Below are positions 16,594 through 26,538 of a stretch of DNA of 36,417 bases, piece after piece (position 1 is the stretch's first letter; each line of letters begins with the position of its first letter). The position numbers and the translations under genes were made by a program. Location: positions 1-36,417 of the forward strand of contig NZ_SPUM01000129.1 in the NCBI RefSeq assembly GCF_004614195.1, read 5' to 3'. The notes under the pieces were generated by a model, which did not search any database, was not told the DNA's origin, and saw only the letters and a program-made list of their open reading frames with translations. Source of the stretch: Massilia horti. Its GTDB lineage: Bacteria > Pseudomonadota > Gammaproteobacteria > Burkholderiales > Burkholderiaceae_D.

Positions 16594-18405
16594 TTATGAC
16601 ATAGGGGCGCGTACGAACCCGTCAGAACTCCATTCCTCACTTCCCACACCATGATGCACAAAAAATAGCCCCTCGGGATCATACTTACGCTTCACCGCGA
16701 GCAAGCGCAGGTAATTCTGCCCCCAGAACGCCTGCTGCCAGTTTCTTTCAAAATAGTTGCTCTCTGAAACATACGAACCACGCTGAGGGATGGCTGTCAT
16801 CAACGCCTCCATCGCATCGTTAATTGCGTTGGCATCGGCACGCGCACGCTCCAGATCAGGCCGGTGCCCTGGCATACCCGCATGTACGCGCAACTGTTCG
16901 CCTGCGCAAATCGCCAGCGCAAAAGCGTCGAGCACCAAGGGATTAATCGCCGTATCTTTTGCTGCCTGGCGGGCTTCGTCAGGTGCGCCCGCCAGGCCCT
17001 TGTTGCAATGAAGCGCCATTTCCCAATGGCGGGTGCTCGCGAATAGTGCTTCGACCAGGCGAGCTTGTTGATCGGCTTGCAGTAACGATGCCGGCACCCA
17101 TGCGGACTGGTAGCCGGAGATGAATTTGCCGGCCTCCTTTTCACCACCTGACCAGAAGATGTTTTCTTCAGGTGCCCCGGGACGCCCATCCATCTTGACG
17201 GCGCCGGGTATGGTCTTGAGCACTTTCGGGTCCCACAGCATTCGCGCTGGAATACCCGCGATGATGGGCGCGGCCGTTAGCTGATATTCCGTGGGCGATT
17301 GTGCCAACCAATCCAGAAAGGGTTGCCAGACTGCGTTCGCCTGTTGCTTGTCGAGTCCCTGAAACGACATCTCGATGGCCAGCGCGTTATCGGTCTTAAA
17401 AATAACCTGCTCGCCCCAATGCGGATTAAACAAACTCTCCGCATAGAAGGAAATAAACCGCGCGATCAAGCGCCGGTAGCTCGCATCCGATGCGGCTTTG
17501 ATCTGCATGATGGCAACGCCAAAGGTGCTCGGCAGATCGTGCGTTCGCAACGTCACTTTCGTGACCACGCCCAGACTTCCCCCGCCACCGCCCTTGAGCG
17601 CCCAGAACAGTTCAGGGTGCGAGCAAGCGTTGACCATCAGCACCTTGCCATCCGCGGTGACGACCTCCGCCTCAATCAGGCTGGCGGCGGCGAGTCCATA
17701 GCGCTTCGAATGGCTTCCGAAGCCACCGCTCTGGATCAGGCCTGCTACGCCAACAGTGGCACAGCCACCACCTTGCACATAACGGCCCGCTTTGGTGGTG
17801 ACAGCGTCGTAAACATGCATCCAGATCGCACCGGCATCGATCGTCGCGGCTGGCACGGGCGCCTGCTTTCCTGCGCAGCCGGCGCCGACGAAGGCGTCAT
17901 GGATAACTACCTTTTCCATGTTGCGTGTCCAGATCAACAGGGAATCGGGCGCGTTTGACGTCCCCTGATAACTGTGCCCGCCTCCTTTCACCACCAGACG
18001 TAGCTGATGTTTTCGTGCGAAGTCGACGGCAGCCACGACATCTGAAGTGCTCTCGCAAGCGACAGCATAGACACTTGGTTCGCAGCGCCAGGCATCGGCC
18101 CATCCTAACGTCTGCGTAAGGCCAGCCTGGTCACGAATATAGTATGGATTCTTTAAGTCCTCGATCAGGCTGGCATCCGCCTTTTGCACACCTTGTTCAA
18201 GCGGAGATTTCACTTTCACCAGATGGCCACCGACAGCGCCCCGCAAGGTATTCCAATCCTGTGGCGACGGCCACGCGGCATTCCCCGTCCGCACGCGCCG
18301 GCGCAACATGTTGGCAATACTGCTACCTGCTTGGGCGACCATGGAGGGGAATAAGCCGACTGCCGCCAATGTACCTGCCAGAGACAAAAAATCTCTACGC
18401 TTCAT
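16594..18405 (-). CDS. Tat-exported BBE-like FAD-linked oxidoreductase
   Basis: About 603-aa berberine-bridge-enzyme-type oxidase. It begins MKRRDFLSLAG, a twin-arginine signal, so the folded flavoprotein is exported. The FAD_binding_4 domain has VVKGGGHSYQG, whose His would carry the 8-alpha FAD bond. GGCATVGVAG has Cys where bicovalent members attach FAD C6. The BBE C-terminal segment is NYFERNWQQAFWG...YLRLLAVKRKYDP. The family oxidises sugars or alcohols with oxygen. Start: ATG 18405 chosen because it begins the Tat motif; the frame is open to a TTG at 18423. No good Shine-Dalgarno sequence is visible, and the upstream region is strongly AT-rich. Confidence 0.85.
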   Translation of the reverse strand: MKRRDFLSLAGTLAAVGLFPSMVAQAGSSIANMLRRRVRTGNAAWPSPQDWNTLRGAVGGHLVKVKSPLEQGVQKADASLIEDLKNPYYIRDQAGLTQTLGWADAWRCEPSVYAVACESTSDVVAAVDFARKHQLRLVVKGGGHSYQGTSNAPDSLLIWTRNMEKVVIHDAFVGAGCAGKQAPVPAATIDAGAIWMHVYDAVTTKAGRYVQGGGCATVGVAGLIQSGGFGSHSKRYGLAAASLIEAEVVTADGKVLMVNACSHPELFWALKGGGGGSLGVVTKVTLRTHDLPSTFGVAIMQIKAASDASYRRLIARFISFYAESLFNPHWGEQVIFKTDNALAIEMSFQGLDKQQANAVWQPFLDWLAQSPTEYQLTAAPIIAGIPARMLWDPKVLKTIPGAVKMDGRPGAPEENIFWSGGEKEAGKFISGYQSAWVPASLLQADQQARLVEALFASTRHWEMALHCNKGLAGAPDEARQAAKDTAINPLVLDAFALAICAGEQLRVHAGMPGHRPDLERARADANAINDAMEALMTAIPQRGSYVSESNYFERNWQQAFWGQNYLRLLAVKRKYDPEGLFFVHHGVGSEEWSSDGFVRAPMS

Positions 18406-18494
18406 AAAGTTAGCCCAAGCCAATATTATTAAAAATTATATATAAATTATTATGATTGATGTGCTCCCGTTGTTCTCTGAGCATGAGGCGATCC

Positions 18495-18517
18495 ACCTTG
18501 CCCATGCTGGACAAGCT
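18495..18517. promoter_or_regulatory. MerR/CueR-like dyad
   Basis: accttgccc (18495-18503) and ggacaagct (18509-18517) are inverted repeats (7 of 9) around 5 bp, resembling copper-responsive CueR sites of the ACCTTGCC...GGCAAGGT type. It lies between the divergent oxidase and copper operon. No well-spaced -35/-10 pair could be placed on it, so its function is uncertain. Confidence 0.3.
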
Positions 18518-18608
18518 CCTTTGGCTGCTCGGCGGGTTCGGTCACTGAACTGTTACGTCCAAGTCTTGAATGACAATCAGACCATTGACACGGTGAAAAA
18601 GCATCGTC

Positions 18609-18637
18609 TTGACAGTAAAGCAGCGACCTGCAATGAT
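18609..18637 (+). promoter_or_regulatory. sigma-70-like promoter of copper operon
   Basis: TTGACA (18609-18614), a 17-nt spacer and AATGAT (18632-18637). Transcription would begin near 18644, 15 nt before the first gene. Two further TGACA elements at 18571 and 18586 lie just upstream and could be activator half-sites. The rest of 18424-18658 is AT-rich next to the oxidase gene and holds no gene. Confidence 0.5.
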
Positions 18638-18658
18638 CGCCGAATACCAATCTGTCTT

Positions 18659-19060
18659 ATGAGACCGTCCAGGACAACTCGTCTGTTTGCCGCCGTGATT
18701 GCCGTGATCAGCCTGCTGTTCACGCAACTGGCGCTCGCATCCTACATGTGTCCAGATACCACCGCCCCGGCATCCGTGGCAATGACGGTAGTAGATGACA
18801 ACGGGATGGCCGATATGGCCGACTGTACTGGCATGGACAGGGCACAACCCACCCTCTGCCACTCTCATGACAAGGTTGGCAAGCAGTCGCTCGACATACC
18901 GAGCGTGCCGCAGGTACAGCCTTTTGTGCCGATCGGCCAGGCGCATATTGTCGTTCCCCTTGACGTGGTCATGCCGACAGTGGCGTCACTCGACAACTCG
19001 TTCCTCGCACGCGCCACGGCGCCGCCATTAGCGATCCGCCATTGTTGTTTTCGTATTTGA
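18659..19060 (+). CDS. small exported Cys/His/Met-containing protein of copper operon
   Basis: 133-aa protein starting MRPSRTTRLFAAVIAVISLL, a signal peptide ending near LALAS. The mature part is short and has CPDT, then CTGMD, CHSHDK and a terminal HCCFRI, so four or five Cys plus His and Met are available for metal. I recognise no named family. Similar small proteins are often the first gene of cus/czc efflux operons. The frame is open from 18452, but ATG 18659 fits the signal peptide and the promoter. Next gene starts 69 nt later. Confidence 0.6.
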   Translation: MRPSRTTRLFAAVIAVISLLFTQLALASYMCPDTTAPASVAMTVVDDNGMADMADCTGMDRAQPTLCHSHDKVGKQSLDIPSVPQVQPFVPIGQAHIVVPLDVVMPTVASLDNSFLARATAPPLAIRHCCFRI

Positions 19061-19129
19061 CACTTCCCGACGCTTGATTCGCCGTCGCGCATGCTCGCGC
19101 GACGCCGTTTAACGCTTGGTGGAGATGTC

Positions 19130-20461
19130 ATGCCTTTTCTTCCCTGCGCGCGCCATAGCCGGCGCGCCGCCGTTTTTTTCCTGGTACGCTGGGCCACAGG
19201 AGCGGCGCTGCTGTGCCTATGCTTCGTCGCCGAAGCCGCTGATCTGTTGTCGCTGCCGGAAGCCCAACGGCTTGCCGTTGCCCGTTCACGCCAGATCGCG
19301 GCTGAGAATGCCGCTATCGACGCCGCACGTGCAATGTCTGTCGCTGCGGGTCAACTGCCGGATCCCGTATTAAAGGCCGGCGTCGACAATTTTCCGGTCA
19401 CCGGCCCCGATCGCGGCAGCCTTACCGCCGATTTCATGACGATGCGCCGCATTGGCATCAGTCAGGAATTTATCAGGAGCGACAAGCGCTCCTTGCGCAG
19501 CGAACGCTACCTGCGGGAGGCAGACAGGACTCTTGCCGAGAAAGACAAAGCGATCGCTACTGTCGAGCGCGACACCGCCATCGCCTGGCTTGACCGCTAC
19601 TATGCAGAGGCGATGACATCGATCGTCGCCGCGCAGCGGGAGCGTGCGCAAGGTGAAGAGCAGGCTGCCGACGCCGCGTACCGTTCTGGCCGAGGGAGTC
19701 AGGCCGACGTGCTGGCTGCTAAGGCAGCGGTGCTGCAATTCGATGACCGTCTTGACGAGTCGATGCGCCGGGCGCGAAGCGCGACGATTGCACTCGGGCG
19801 CTGGGTCGGCGACGCTGCCGCGCGGCCGCTGGCTGGCCAACCGATGATTGATACTATTCGGCTTGATCCATCGACCCTCGATACGCAGCTCGTTCATCAT
19901 CCTGAAGTGGCCGCTATGGTCAGGCAGGAAGAAATCGCCGCGCTTGAGGCCAGGCTGGCACAAGCCAACAAAAAGGCGGACTGGACCGTCGAAGTTGCTT
20001 ACCAGCAGCGCGGTCCATCCTTTTCGAACATGGTGTCAGTGGGCGTCTCGGTCCCGCTGCAATGGGACCAGAAGAACCGGCAAGATCGCGAACTGGCCGC
20101 CAAGCTGGCGTTGGCGGAACAGCGGCGCGCCGAGCGCGATGAGATGCTCCGCGAACACGTGGCCGAGACCCGCGCGCTGATCGGAGAGTGGCAAACCAAC
20201 CGCGCTCGCCTCACACGCCAGACCCATGAGCTCATCCCGCTGGCCAAGGAGCGCAGCGAAGCCGTGCTGGCTGCGTATCGCGGCGGCAAGGCGATGCTGG
20301 TTGATGTTCTGGCAGCACGCCGCAATGAGCTTGATGTGCGCCTGGCGGCGTTGCAGCTCGAAGCCGACACCGCCCGCTTATGGGCGCAACTGAACTTTCT
20401 CTTTCCGACCTCCCACGGCGCTGAGCCCGGGGGCGTCGCGGTCCCGAGGAACCCGAAATGA
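19130..20461 (+). CDS. cusC: TolC-family outer-membrane efflux channel (CusC-like)
   Basis: 443-aa outer-membrane factor. The signal region ends CFVAEAADLLSL. Long coiled-coil helices contain DAARAMSVAAGQLPDPVLKAGV, typical of the metal-efflux TolC branch, and GRGSQADVLAAKAAV; the second repeat has YRGGKAMLVDVLAARRNELD. It forms the exit duct for the CusBA pump. ATG 19130 has GGAG upstream (19121-19124); an upstream in-frame ATG exists at 19091. Overlaps cusB by 4 nt (ATGA), so translation is coupled. Confidence 0.85.
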   Translation: MPFLPCARHSRRAAVFFLVRWATGAALLCLCFVAEAADLLSLPEAQRLAVARSRQIAAENAAIDAARAMSVAAGQLPDPVLKAGVDNFPVTGPDRGSLTADFMTMRRIGISQEFIRSDKRSLRSERYLREADRTLAEKDKAIATVERDTAIAWLDRYYAEAMTSIVAAQRERAQGEEQAADAAYRSGRGSQADVLAAKAAVLQFDDRLDESMRRARSATIALGRWVGDAAARPLAGQPMIDTIRLDPSTLDTQLVHHPEVAAMVRQEEIAALEARLAQANKKADWTVEVAYQQRGPSFSNMVSVGVSVPLQWDQKNRQDRELAAKLALAEQRRAERDEMLREHVAETRALIGEWQTNRARLTRQTHELIPLAKERSEAVLAAYRGGKAMLVDVLAARRNELDVRLAALQLEADTARLWAQLNFLFPTSHGAEPGGVAVPRNPK

Positions 20462-22002
20462 TCCACCCGAAAAAGCTTATCGTCACGCTGACTGCTGCCG
20501 GCATCCTCGTGGCCGCAGGCAGTGGTTTGTACTGGGTTGGCATGGAACATGGCATGAAGGCGGCGCAACCGACGGGCGGCACTAGCGGCGACAAGATTGA
20601 TCCGGCCACCGGTCGACGCGTGCTGTACTGGCACGATCCGATGGTTCCCGGCCACAAATTCGATAAGCCGGGCAAGTCGCCCTTCATGGACATGCAGCTG
20701 GTGCCGGTCTATGCCGACGAGGCAGGCGACCAGGGCAACGTTGTGATCAGCCCGCAGGTGCAACAAAACCTCGGCATTCGCACCGCCGAGGTGAAGGAAG
20801 GCACGCTCGCCTCCGGGCTTGAGGCGATCGGCAGCGTAGCCTACAACGAACGCGACGTCGCCGTGGTGCAGGCGCGCGCCAACGGGTACGTCGAGCGACT
20901 GGCGGTTCGGGCGCCGCTCGACCACGTCCGCCGCGGGCAGCCGCTGGCCGAATTGTATGTGCCGGACTGGGTCGCCGCCCAGGAGGACTACCTGGCTGCA
21001 CGAGGCATGCCGGACGCGGGTGAATTGGCCCCTGCGGCGCGTCAGCGCATGCGTCTGGCTGGCATGACTGACGATCAGATTCGCCTGGTCGAAACGACCG
21101 GCAAAGTCCATCCGCGCATCACCGTTACCTCGCCCATGGACGGCGTAGTGGCTGAGCTGGGCGCGCGCGAAGGCATGACGGTAACTGTCGGTACGCTGCT
21201 GTACCGCATCAACGGCTTGTCAACGGTGTGGGTCAATGCGGAGATCCCGGAAGCTGCCGCCGCGCAGGTTCGGCCCGGCAATGCCGTCGAGGCACGCACG
21301 CCGGCCTGGCCCGGCTTGACCTTCAAGGGCAAGGTCGGCGCCATCCTGCCGGAAATCGATCCCACCACACGCACGCTCAAGGCGCGCATCGAACTGGCGA
21401 ATCCGGACGGCCGCCTTGTGCCCGGCATGTTCGCCACCGTCACCCTTCGCCCTGCCGCCTCAAAGCCGGTGCTGCTGGTGCCCAGCGAGGCCGTGGTCCA
21501 GACTGGAGAACGCTCCATCGTCTTCATCGCTGGGGAAGGCGGCAAGTTCACTCCGGCCGAGGTCGAGACAGGTCTGGAAGCCAATGGCCAGACTGAAATC
21601 CGCAAGGGGCTCGACGCCGGCCAAAAGGTCGTCGTCTCTGGGCAGTTCCTCGTCGATTCGGAGGCAAACCTTAGGGGCACGCTGGCGCGCATCGGTGAGG
21701 TGCCGCAAGCAAGCACCACGCAACCGGCCGCCGCGCCGACCCATCACGGCTCCGGCCGCGTCGAAAAAATCGACGCCGACAGCATCACGCTGTCCCATGG
21801 ACCGATCCCATCGTTGAAATGGGGGCCGATGACGATGGGCTTCAGGCTGCCGCCCGGGGGCTTGCCGAACAACATCGCGGTCGGCGACGAGGTCACGTTC
21901 GAGATCCGCCAGACAAAAGATGGCGATTACCAGATCACGACGATCAGGCCGACGACAGGTGCCCGCGCTGACAAGAAGGCCGGCGCGAAAGGTGAAAAAT
22001 GA
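20458..22002 (+). CDS. cusB: CusB adaptor with fused C-terminal CusF domain
   Basis: 514-aa membrane-fusion protein. After an N-terminal anchor ([14 protein letters not shown]), residues about 57-85 form a heavy-metal-binding segment ([19 protein letters not shown], then [10 protein letters not shown]). Barrel-sandwich, lipoyl and beta-barrel domains follow ([28 protein letters not shown]). The last about 80 residues (from [16 protein letters not shown]) are a CusF-like domain with W, M and M ([10 protein letters not shown]), the Cu(I)/Ag(I) site of CusF. So chaperone and adaptor are one polypeptide. Overlaps cusC and cusA by 4 nt each. Confidence 0.9.
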   Translation: MIHPKKLIVTLTAAGILVAAGSGLYWVGMEHGMKAAQPTGGTSGDKIDPATGRRVLYWHDPMVPGHKFDKPGKSPFMDMQLVPVYADEAGDQGNVVISPQVQQNLGIRTAEVKEGTLASGLEAIGSVAYNERDVAVVQARANGYVERLAVRAPLDHVRRGQPLAELYVPDWVAAQEDYLAARGMPDAGELAPAARQRMRLAGMTDDQIRLVETTGKVHPRITVTSPMDGVVAELGAREGMTVTVGTLLYRINGLSTVWVNAEIPEAAAAQVRPGNAVEARTPAWPGLTFKGKVGAILPEIDPTTRTLKARIELANPDGRLVPGMFATVTLRPAASKPVLLVPSEAVVQTGERSIVFIAGEGGKFTPAEVETGLEANGQTEIRKGLDAGQKVVVSGQFLVDSEANLRGTLARIGEVPQASTTQPAAAPTHHGSGRVEKIDADSITLSHGPIPSLKWGPMTMGFRLPPGGLPNNIAVGDEVTFEIRQTKDGDYQITTIRPTTGARADKKAGAKGEK

Positions 22003-25000
22003 TCGCCAAACTGATCCGCTGGTCGATCGTCAACCGCTTCCTCGTGCTGCTATCTACGCTCGGGCTCGTCGCCTGGGGTCTCTGGGCGCTGTCGAAAACG
22101 CCGCTCGATGCCCTACCCGATCTGTCAGACACCCAAGTCATCATCCGAACGACCTACCCCGGCCAGGCGCCGCAGATCGTCGAGAACCAGGTCACCTATC
22201 CGCTCACGACCACCATGCTCTCGGTGCCTGGTGCGAAAACGGTTCGCGGCTACTCGTTCTTCGGCGATTCCTTCGTCTACATCCTGTTCGACGACGGCAC
22301 CGATCCTTACTGGGCGCGCTCCCGGGTTCTGGAATACCTGAACCAGGTACAGTCGCGCCTGCCGGCGCAGGCCAGGGCGTCGCTCGGACCGGACGCCACT
22401 GGCGTCGGCTGGGTCTATGAATACGCGCTGGTCGACCGCAGTGGCCGCATGGACCTGTCGCAGCTGCGCGCGCTGCAGGACTGGTTTCTCAAGTATGAAC
22501 TGAAAGCCGTGCGCAACGTGTCGGAGGTCGCAAGCGTCGGCGGCATGGTGCGCCAGTACCAGATCCAGCTCGATCCCGACAAGCTGCGCGCCTACAACAT
22601 CCCCCATGCGAAGGTCATCGAGGCCGTGCAGCGCGCGAATCAGGAAACCGGCGGCTCCGTGCTCGAACTGGGCGAAGCCGAATACATGGTGCGCGCTTCC
22701 GGCTACCTGCATTCGCTGGACGATTTTCGCAAGATTCCGCTCATGACCACGGAAGCCGGCGTATCGGTCCGGCTCGGGGACGTGGCCCGCATCCAGGTCG
22801 GCCCGGAGATGCGGCGCGGCGTGGCCGACTTGAACGGCGAGGGCGAGGTGGCCGGCGGCGTGATCATCATGCGTGAAGGGAAAAATGCGCTGGAGACGAT
22901 CGACGCGCTCAAGGCCAGGCTGGAGACGCTCAAGGCGGGCCTGCCGCCGGGTGTCGAGATCGTACCGACCTACGACCGGTCCAGCCTGATCAAGCGTGCG
23001 GTGAATAACCTCGAACACAAGCTTGCCGAAGAATTCATTGTCGTCGCCCTGGTGTGCGCGATCTTCCTGTTCCATCTGCGCTCGGCCCTGGTCGCGATCG
23101 TATCGCTACCCCTCGGCATCCTGGCGGCCTATGTGATCATGTACTACCAGGGCGTGAATGCGAACATCATGTCGCTCGGCGGCATTGCGATTGCCATCGG
23201 GGCAATGGTCGACGCGGCGGTCGTCATGATCGAGAATGCGCACAAGCAAATCGAGGCGTGGAACCACGCGCATCCCGGCAAGCAGCTCGCGGGCCAGGAC
23301 CATTGGCGGGTAATCGGCGATGCTGCGGCCGAGGTCGGGCCCGCGTTGTTCTTCTCGCTCCTGATCATCGTGCTGTCGTTCGTGCCGGTGTTCACGCTGG
23401 AAGCCCAGGAAGGCAAGCTGTTCGCGCCGCTGGCCTTTACCAAGACCTATGCGATGGCTGCGGCCGCCGGCTTGGCTGTGACGCTGGTCCCGGTGCTGAT
23501 GGGCTATCTGATACGCGGCCGTATTCCGGACGAGCAGTCGAACCCGCTCAATCGCGGGCTAATCAAGCTGTACCGCCCGCTGCTCGAACGCGTGCTGCGC
23601 TATCCAAAGGCGGTCATCACGGTGGCCGCCGTCATCGCCGTTGCGACTATCTGGCCGCTGTCGCGCCTGGGTAGCGAATTCATGCCGCCGCTTGACGAAG
23701 GCGACTTGCTCTACATGCCGTCGGCCCTGCCCGGCATCGGCATCGGCAAGGCGACCGAATTGCTGCAGCAAACCGACCGCCTGATCAAAACCGTACCGGA
23801 GGTGCAAAGCGTGTTCGGCAAGGCCGGACGGGCTGATACGGCAACCGACCCGGCGCCGCTTGAGATGTTCGAAACCACGATCCAATTCAAGCCGCGCGAC
23901 CAGTGGCGTGCCGGCATGACGCCCGACAAGCTGGTCGAGGAACTCGACCGTGTGGTGAAGGTGCCGGGCTTGTCGAACATCTGGGTGCCGCCGATCAGGA
24001 ATCGCATCGACATGCTGGCCACTGGCATCAAGAGCCCCGTGGGAGTCAAGGTGGCCGGTACCGACTTGCGCGAGATCGACCGTATCACCGGCGAGATCGA
24101 GCGCGCGGTCAAGAAGGTGCCCGGTGTGTCGTCTGCCCTGGCGGAGCGCCTGAACGGCGGCCGCTACATCGACGTGAAGATTGACCGCGATGCGGCCGCG
24201 CGTTACGGGCTCAATATCGCCGACGTGCAAAGCATTGTGTCGGCCGGGATCGGCGGCGACAACATTGGCGAGACGGTGGAGGGATTGCAACGCTTCCCGA
24301 TCAACGTGCGCTATCCGCGCGAGGTGCGCGACTCGGTCGAGAAACTGCGGGCGTTGCCGGTGTTGACCAGCCGGGGTGCGCAAATTCGGCTCGGCGACGT
24401 TGCGGCGCTGCGTATTGTGGACGGCCCGCCGATGCTCAAGAGCGAGAACGCGAGGCTGTCGGGCTGGGTGTATGTTGACATCCGCGGGCGCGACCTCAGT
24501 TCGGCCGTACACGACATGCAGCAGATCGTCGCACAGGAAGTGAAGTTGCCGGCCGGGTATTCGGTGTCGTGGTCCGGGCAATTCGAATACCTGGAGCGTG
24601 CCACAGCCAAACTGAAGATTGTGGTGCCGACCACCTTGCTCATCATTTTTGTGCTGCTATATCTCACCTTCAAGCGCTTCGACGAAGCCGCTCTCATCAT
24701 GGCGACCTTGCCGTTTGCGCTCGCGGGCGGCGTGTGGTTGCTATGGCTGCTCGGGCACAACCTTTCTGTCGCATCGGGCGTCGGTTTCATCGCGCTGGGC
24801 GGCGTTGCGGCCGAGTTCGGCGTCATCATGTTGCTGTACCTGAAGCACGCCTGGGAGGCGCGCGTCGCAGCCGGGCGCGATGCCGAAGCCGACCTGCTCG
24901 ACGCGATCCGCGAAGGGGCCGTTTTGCGCGTGCGCCCGAAGGCAATGACAGTGGCAGTCATCATTGCCGGTCTCGTGCCGGTCATGGTTGGAAGCGGCAC

Positions 25001-25202
25001 CGGCTCGGAAGTCATGCAGCGCATCGCGGCACCAATGGTCGGCGGCATGATCACGGCGCCCCTGCTGTCAATGTTGGTGGTGCCGGCGGCGTTCCTGCTG
25101 CTGCGCCGGCGGTCATTACGCGGAAGCAACCAAGGCTACAGGCAGCCCACGCACAAAACCGAGCTCTCAGCTCCCGCATTCAGGCCGCAAGAAAAATCAT
25201 GA
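21999..25202 (+). CDS. cusA: Cu/Ag RND efflux pump CusA
   Basis: 1067-aa inner-membrane proton/metal antiporter of the heavy-metal RND family. The methionine triad that binds Cu(I)/Ag(I) in E. coli CusA is present at identical numbers: Met573 (LLYMPS), Met623 (PLEMFETT) and Met672 (NRIDMLATG). Proton-relay helix [16 protein letters not shown] is intact. [12 protein letters not shown] and [19 protein letters not shown] are family-typical. This makes Cu/Ag the likely substrate rather than Zn/Co. The C-terminal tail runs past the last helix to RPQEKS and overlaps the convergent gene's end by 23 nt. Confidence 0.93.
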   Translation: MIAKLIRWSIVNRFLVLLSTLGLVAWGLWALSKTPLDALPDLSDTQVIIRTTYPGQAPQIVENQVTYPLTTTMLSVPGAKTVRGYSFFGDSFVYILFDDGTDPYWARSRVLEYLNQVQSRLPAQARASLGPDATGVGWVYEYALVDRSGRMDLSQLRALQDWFLKYELKAVRNVSEVASVGGMVRQYQIQLDPDKLRAYNIPHAKVIEAVQRANQETGGSVLELGEAEYMVRASGYLHSLDDFRKIPLMTTEAGVSVRLGDVARIQVGPEMRRGVADLNGEGEVAGGVIIMREGKNALETIDALKARLETLKAGLPPGVEIVPTYDRSSLIKRAVNNLEHKLAEEFIVVALVCAIFLFHLRSALVAIVSLPLGILAAYVIMYYQGVNANIMSLGGIAIAIGAMVDAAVVMIENAHKQIEAWNHAHPGKQLAGQDHWRVIGDAAAEVGPALFFSLLIIVLSFVPVFTLEAQEGKLFAPLAFTKTYAMAAAAGLAVTLVPVLMGYLIRGRIPDEQSNPLNRGLIKLYRPLLERVLRYPKAVITVAAVIAVATIWPLSRLGSEFMPPLDEGDLLYMPSALPGIGIGKATELLQQTDRLIKTVPEVQSVFGKAGRADTATDPAPLEMFETTIQFKPRDQWRAGMTPDKLVEELDRVVKVPGLSNIWVPPIRNRIDMLATGIKSPVGVKVAGTDLREIDRITGEIERAVKKVPGVSSALAERLNGGRYIDVKIDRDAAARYGLNIADVQSIVSAGIGGDNIGETVEGLQRFPINVRYPREVRDSVEKLRALPVLTSRGAQIRLGDVAALRIVDGPPMLKSENARLSGWVYVDIRGRDLSSAVHDMQQIVAQEVKLPAGYSVSWSGQFEYLERATAKLKIVVPTTLLIIFVLLYLTFKRFDEAALIMATLPFALAGGVWLLWLLGHNLSVASGVGFIALGGVAAEFGVIMLLYLKHAWEARVAAGRDAEADLLDAIREGAVLRVRPKAMTVAVIIAGLVPVMVGSGTGSEVMQRIAAPMVGGMITAPLLSMLVVPAAFLLLRRRSLRGSNQGYRQPTHKTELSAPAFRPQEKS

Positions 25203-25473
25203 CTACAGCGACCCCAGGCGAAAAAAAGAGGATGAATCTTGTAAATTTCAGTCGAAATTTAAATCCGGGCGGGTAGTCCGGCTTCGGAAGGCTTCTATCA
25301 AATAGGATCTTTCCAATTGCAACGGAATTCCTCATGCCAACCCCACCTACAAAACCCAAGCTTTGAAAATACTCCTTATCAAACTCTCTAATCCAAAATA
25401 ACAGACGTCTCGCATTGAAGTAGTAAATTGCAACGTAAATAGCCATCAAGGTGATCACATCGCGCGCATTCAT
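25180..25473 (-). CDS. small two-helix membrane protein (UspB-like layout)
   Basis: 97-aa protein with a helix near the N terminus ([14 protein letters not shown]), the segment [20 protein letters not shown], and a helix at the C terminus ([17 protein letters not shown]). The order helix, [13 protein letters not shown], loop, helix recalls universal stress protein B, but similarity is faint and unverified. ATG 25473 chosen; the frame is open from GTG 25506. AGGAAGGA lies about 12 nt upstream, rather far. Follows the SUFU gene on the same strand by 86 nt. Base composition is lower in GC than cusA. Function not known. Confidence 0.5.
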   Translation of the reverse strand: MNARDVITLMAIYVAIYYFNARRLLFWIREFDKEYFQSLGFVGGVGMRNSVAIGKILFDRSLPKPDYPPGFKFRLKFTRFILFFSPGVAVVMIFLAA

Positions 25474-25559
25474 TGCTGTTTTCCGTCCTTCCTCTTCCGT
25501 TTTCACTGCCCAGCCCGTCGGTTTGGATGGTGCAGGTCGATGGGTAATTCACCCCTCTT

Positions 25560-26159
25560 CTAAAGGAGAACTTCTTCTCGCTCATCAAAACCCAATAAAT
25601 CAATTCCTTGTGTGCTGACTGCCTCTTCAAAAGCGGCCCAGCCTCCGCATTTGATCATATGCTCTTCCGCCGCAGTGATTGGAACCAACTGAAGAATCTC
25701 AATCTCGGACGCGCCTAGCGAGCAGATACTGAACTCCCGCGGCAGACCAACTGGCGGGCTCAAATAAAAACTTTCAAACAATGGATTACCGCCAGCGAGT
25801 ACTGGACCCGAGCCAGGAAGAATTCCATAAACACCCGGCGATTCATGGGTTTCCAGCAAGTGAAGACCTACCACGGTTAAAACCGCATTCAGCATTTCCT
25901 TGTTCGCAGCTGAGTTCGAAAATATGGCCAACTCCGTTCTAGCAGATCGGCTCCCCCCTGGCACAGCCAGTTGATGCGCCGACAATCCGCACGTGATCAG
26001 GCAGTTTCTTGCACCATTTGCCCTACCGGAATATGCCAACACAATAAAAGGGATTTTTGTCTTATCTTTTCCTTCGAACGAAGTCTCTACTTCACCCAAA
26101 AAATTCTCGTAGTGATCAAATAATTTTCCCGCATCGTCTCTTAGGCTCATATCAATCAT
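25560..26159 (-). CDS. suppressor-of-fused (SUFU) domain protein
   Basis: 199 aa, matching the bacterial SUFU fold pattern: FDHYENFLGEVETSFEG, LITCGLSAHQLAVPGG, ARTELAIFSN, LPGSGPVLAGGNPLFESFYL, then EIEILQLVPITAAEEHMI and a C-terminal FDEREEVLL. Bacterial SUFU proteins are commonly immunity proteins of polymorphic toxins; no toxin is visible here. The start is unconvincing: neither ATG 26159 nor 26150 has a ribosome site. The same frame stays open back to a stop at 26259 (33 more codons) without ATG, GTG or TTG. So the 5' end may be lost. AT-rich relative to neighbours. Confidence 0.6.
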   Translation of the reverse strand: MIDMSLRDDAGKLFDHYENFLGEVETSFEGKDKTKIPFIVLAYSGRANGARNCLITCGLSAHQLAVPGGSRSARTELAIFSNSAANKEMLNAVLTVVGLHLLETHESPGVYGILPGSGPVLAGGNPLFESFYLSPPVGLPREFSICSLGASEIEILQLVPITAAEEHMIKCGGWAAFEEAVSTQGIDLLGFDEREEVLL

Positions 26160-26538
26160 GTAGGCCGGCGCCCCGTTGAAAAGTTGCTTAAAACGGCTAT
26201 GTATTTTATTGATGACTGCGTGTTGGGATATCGCCTTCCCACCCCGTACTTCGCTCTGTCATGCTAGATAGCGAACAACACTCAGAACCCAGAAAATAAA
26301 CTTAAACAACCCACGAGCGAAACAATCGCGCCCCCGACCGGCGAGTGCTTGACTAGTTGGCACGCATTAATCATGGAGTATCCTTCAGCTTCTGACACAA
26401 AGCGTCAACCTTCTGTTGAGAACCGCTCTTCGACATCATTGTCGAAAAATTACCGTGATTACTGGTCAGCTGTTGCGAAGAGTCGGCCCGCGATGTCGCT
26501 GTCGTACCGAAGATACGCGTATCGGTCGGCCGCCAGTC
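26160..26538. other. gene-poor AT-richer stretch
   Basis: No convincing gene on either strand. It holds a 7-bp-arm dyad at 26429-26446 (ttcgaca tcat tgtcgaa) without a T run, a 12-bp palindrome gatacgcgtatc at 26512-26523, and the start-less extension of the SUFU frame. Looks like degraded or transferred DNA. Confidence 0.4.

Noticed and set aside
18452..18658. Upstream extension of the copper-operon leader protein
   Set aside because: The extension has no signal-peptide logic and covers the promoter; the start at 18659 begins a proper signal peptide.
26429..26446. Hairpin ttcgaca/tgtcgaa as a terminator
   Set aside because: Short stem, not GC-rich, and no T run on the 3' side of either strand.
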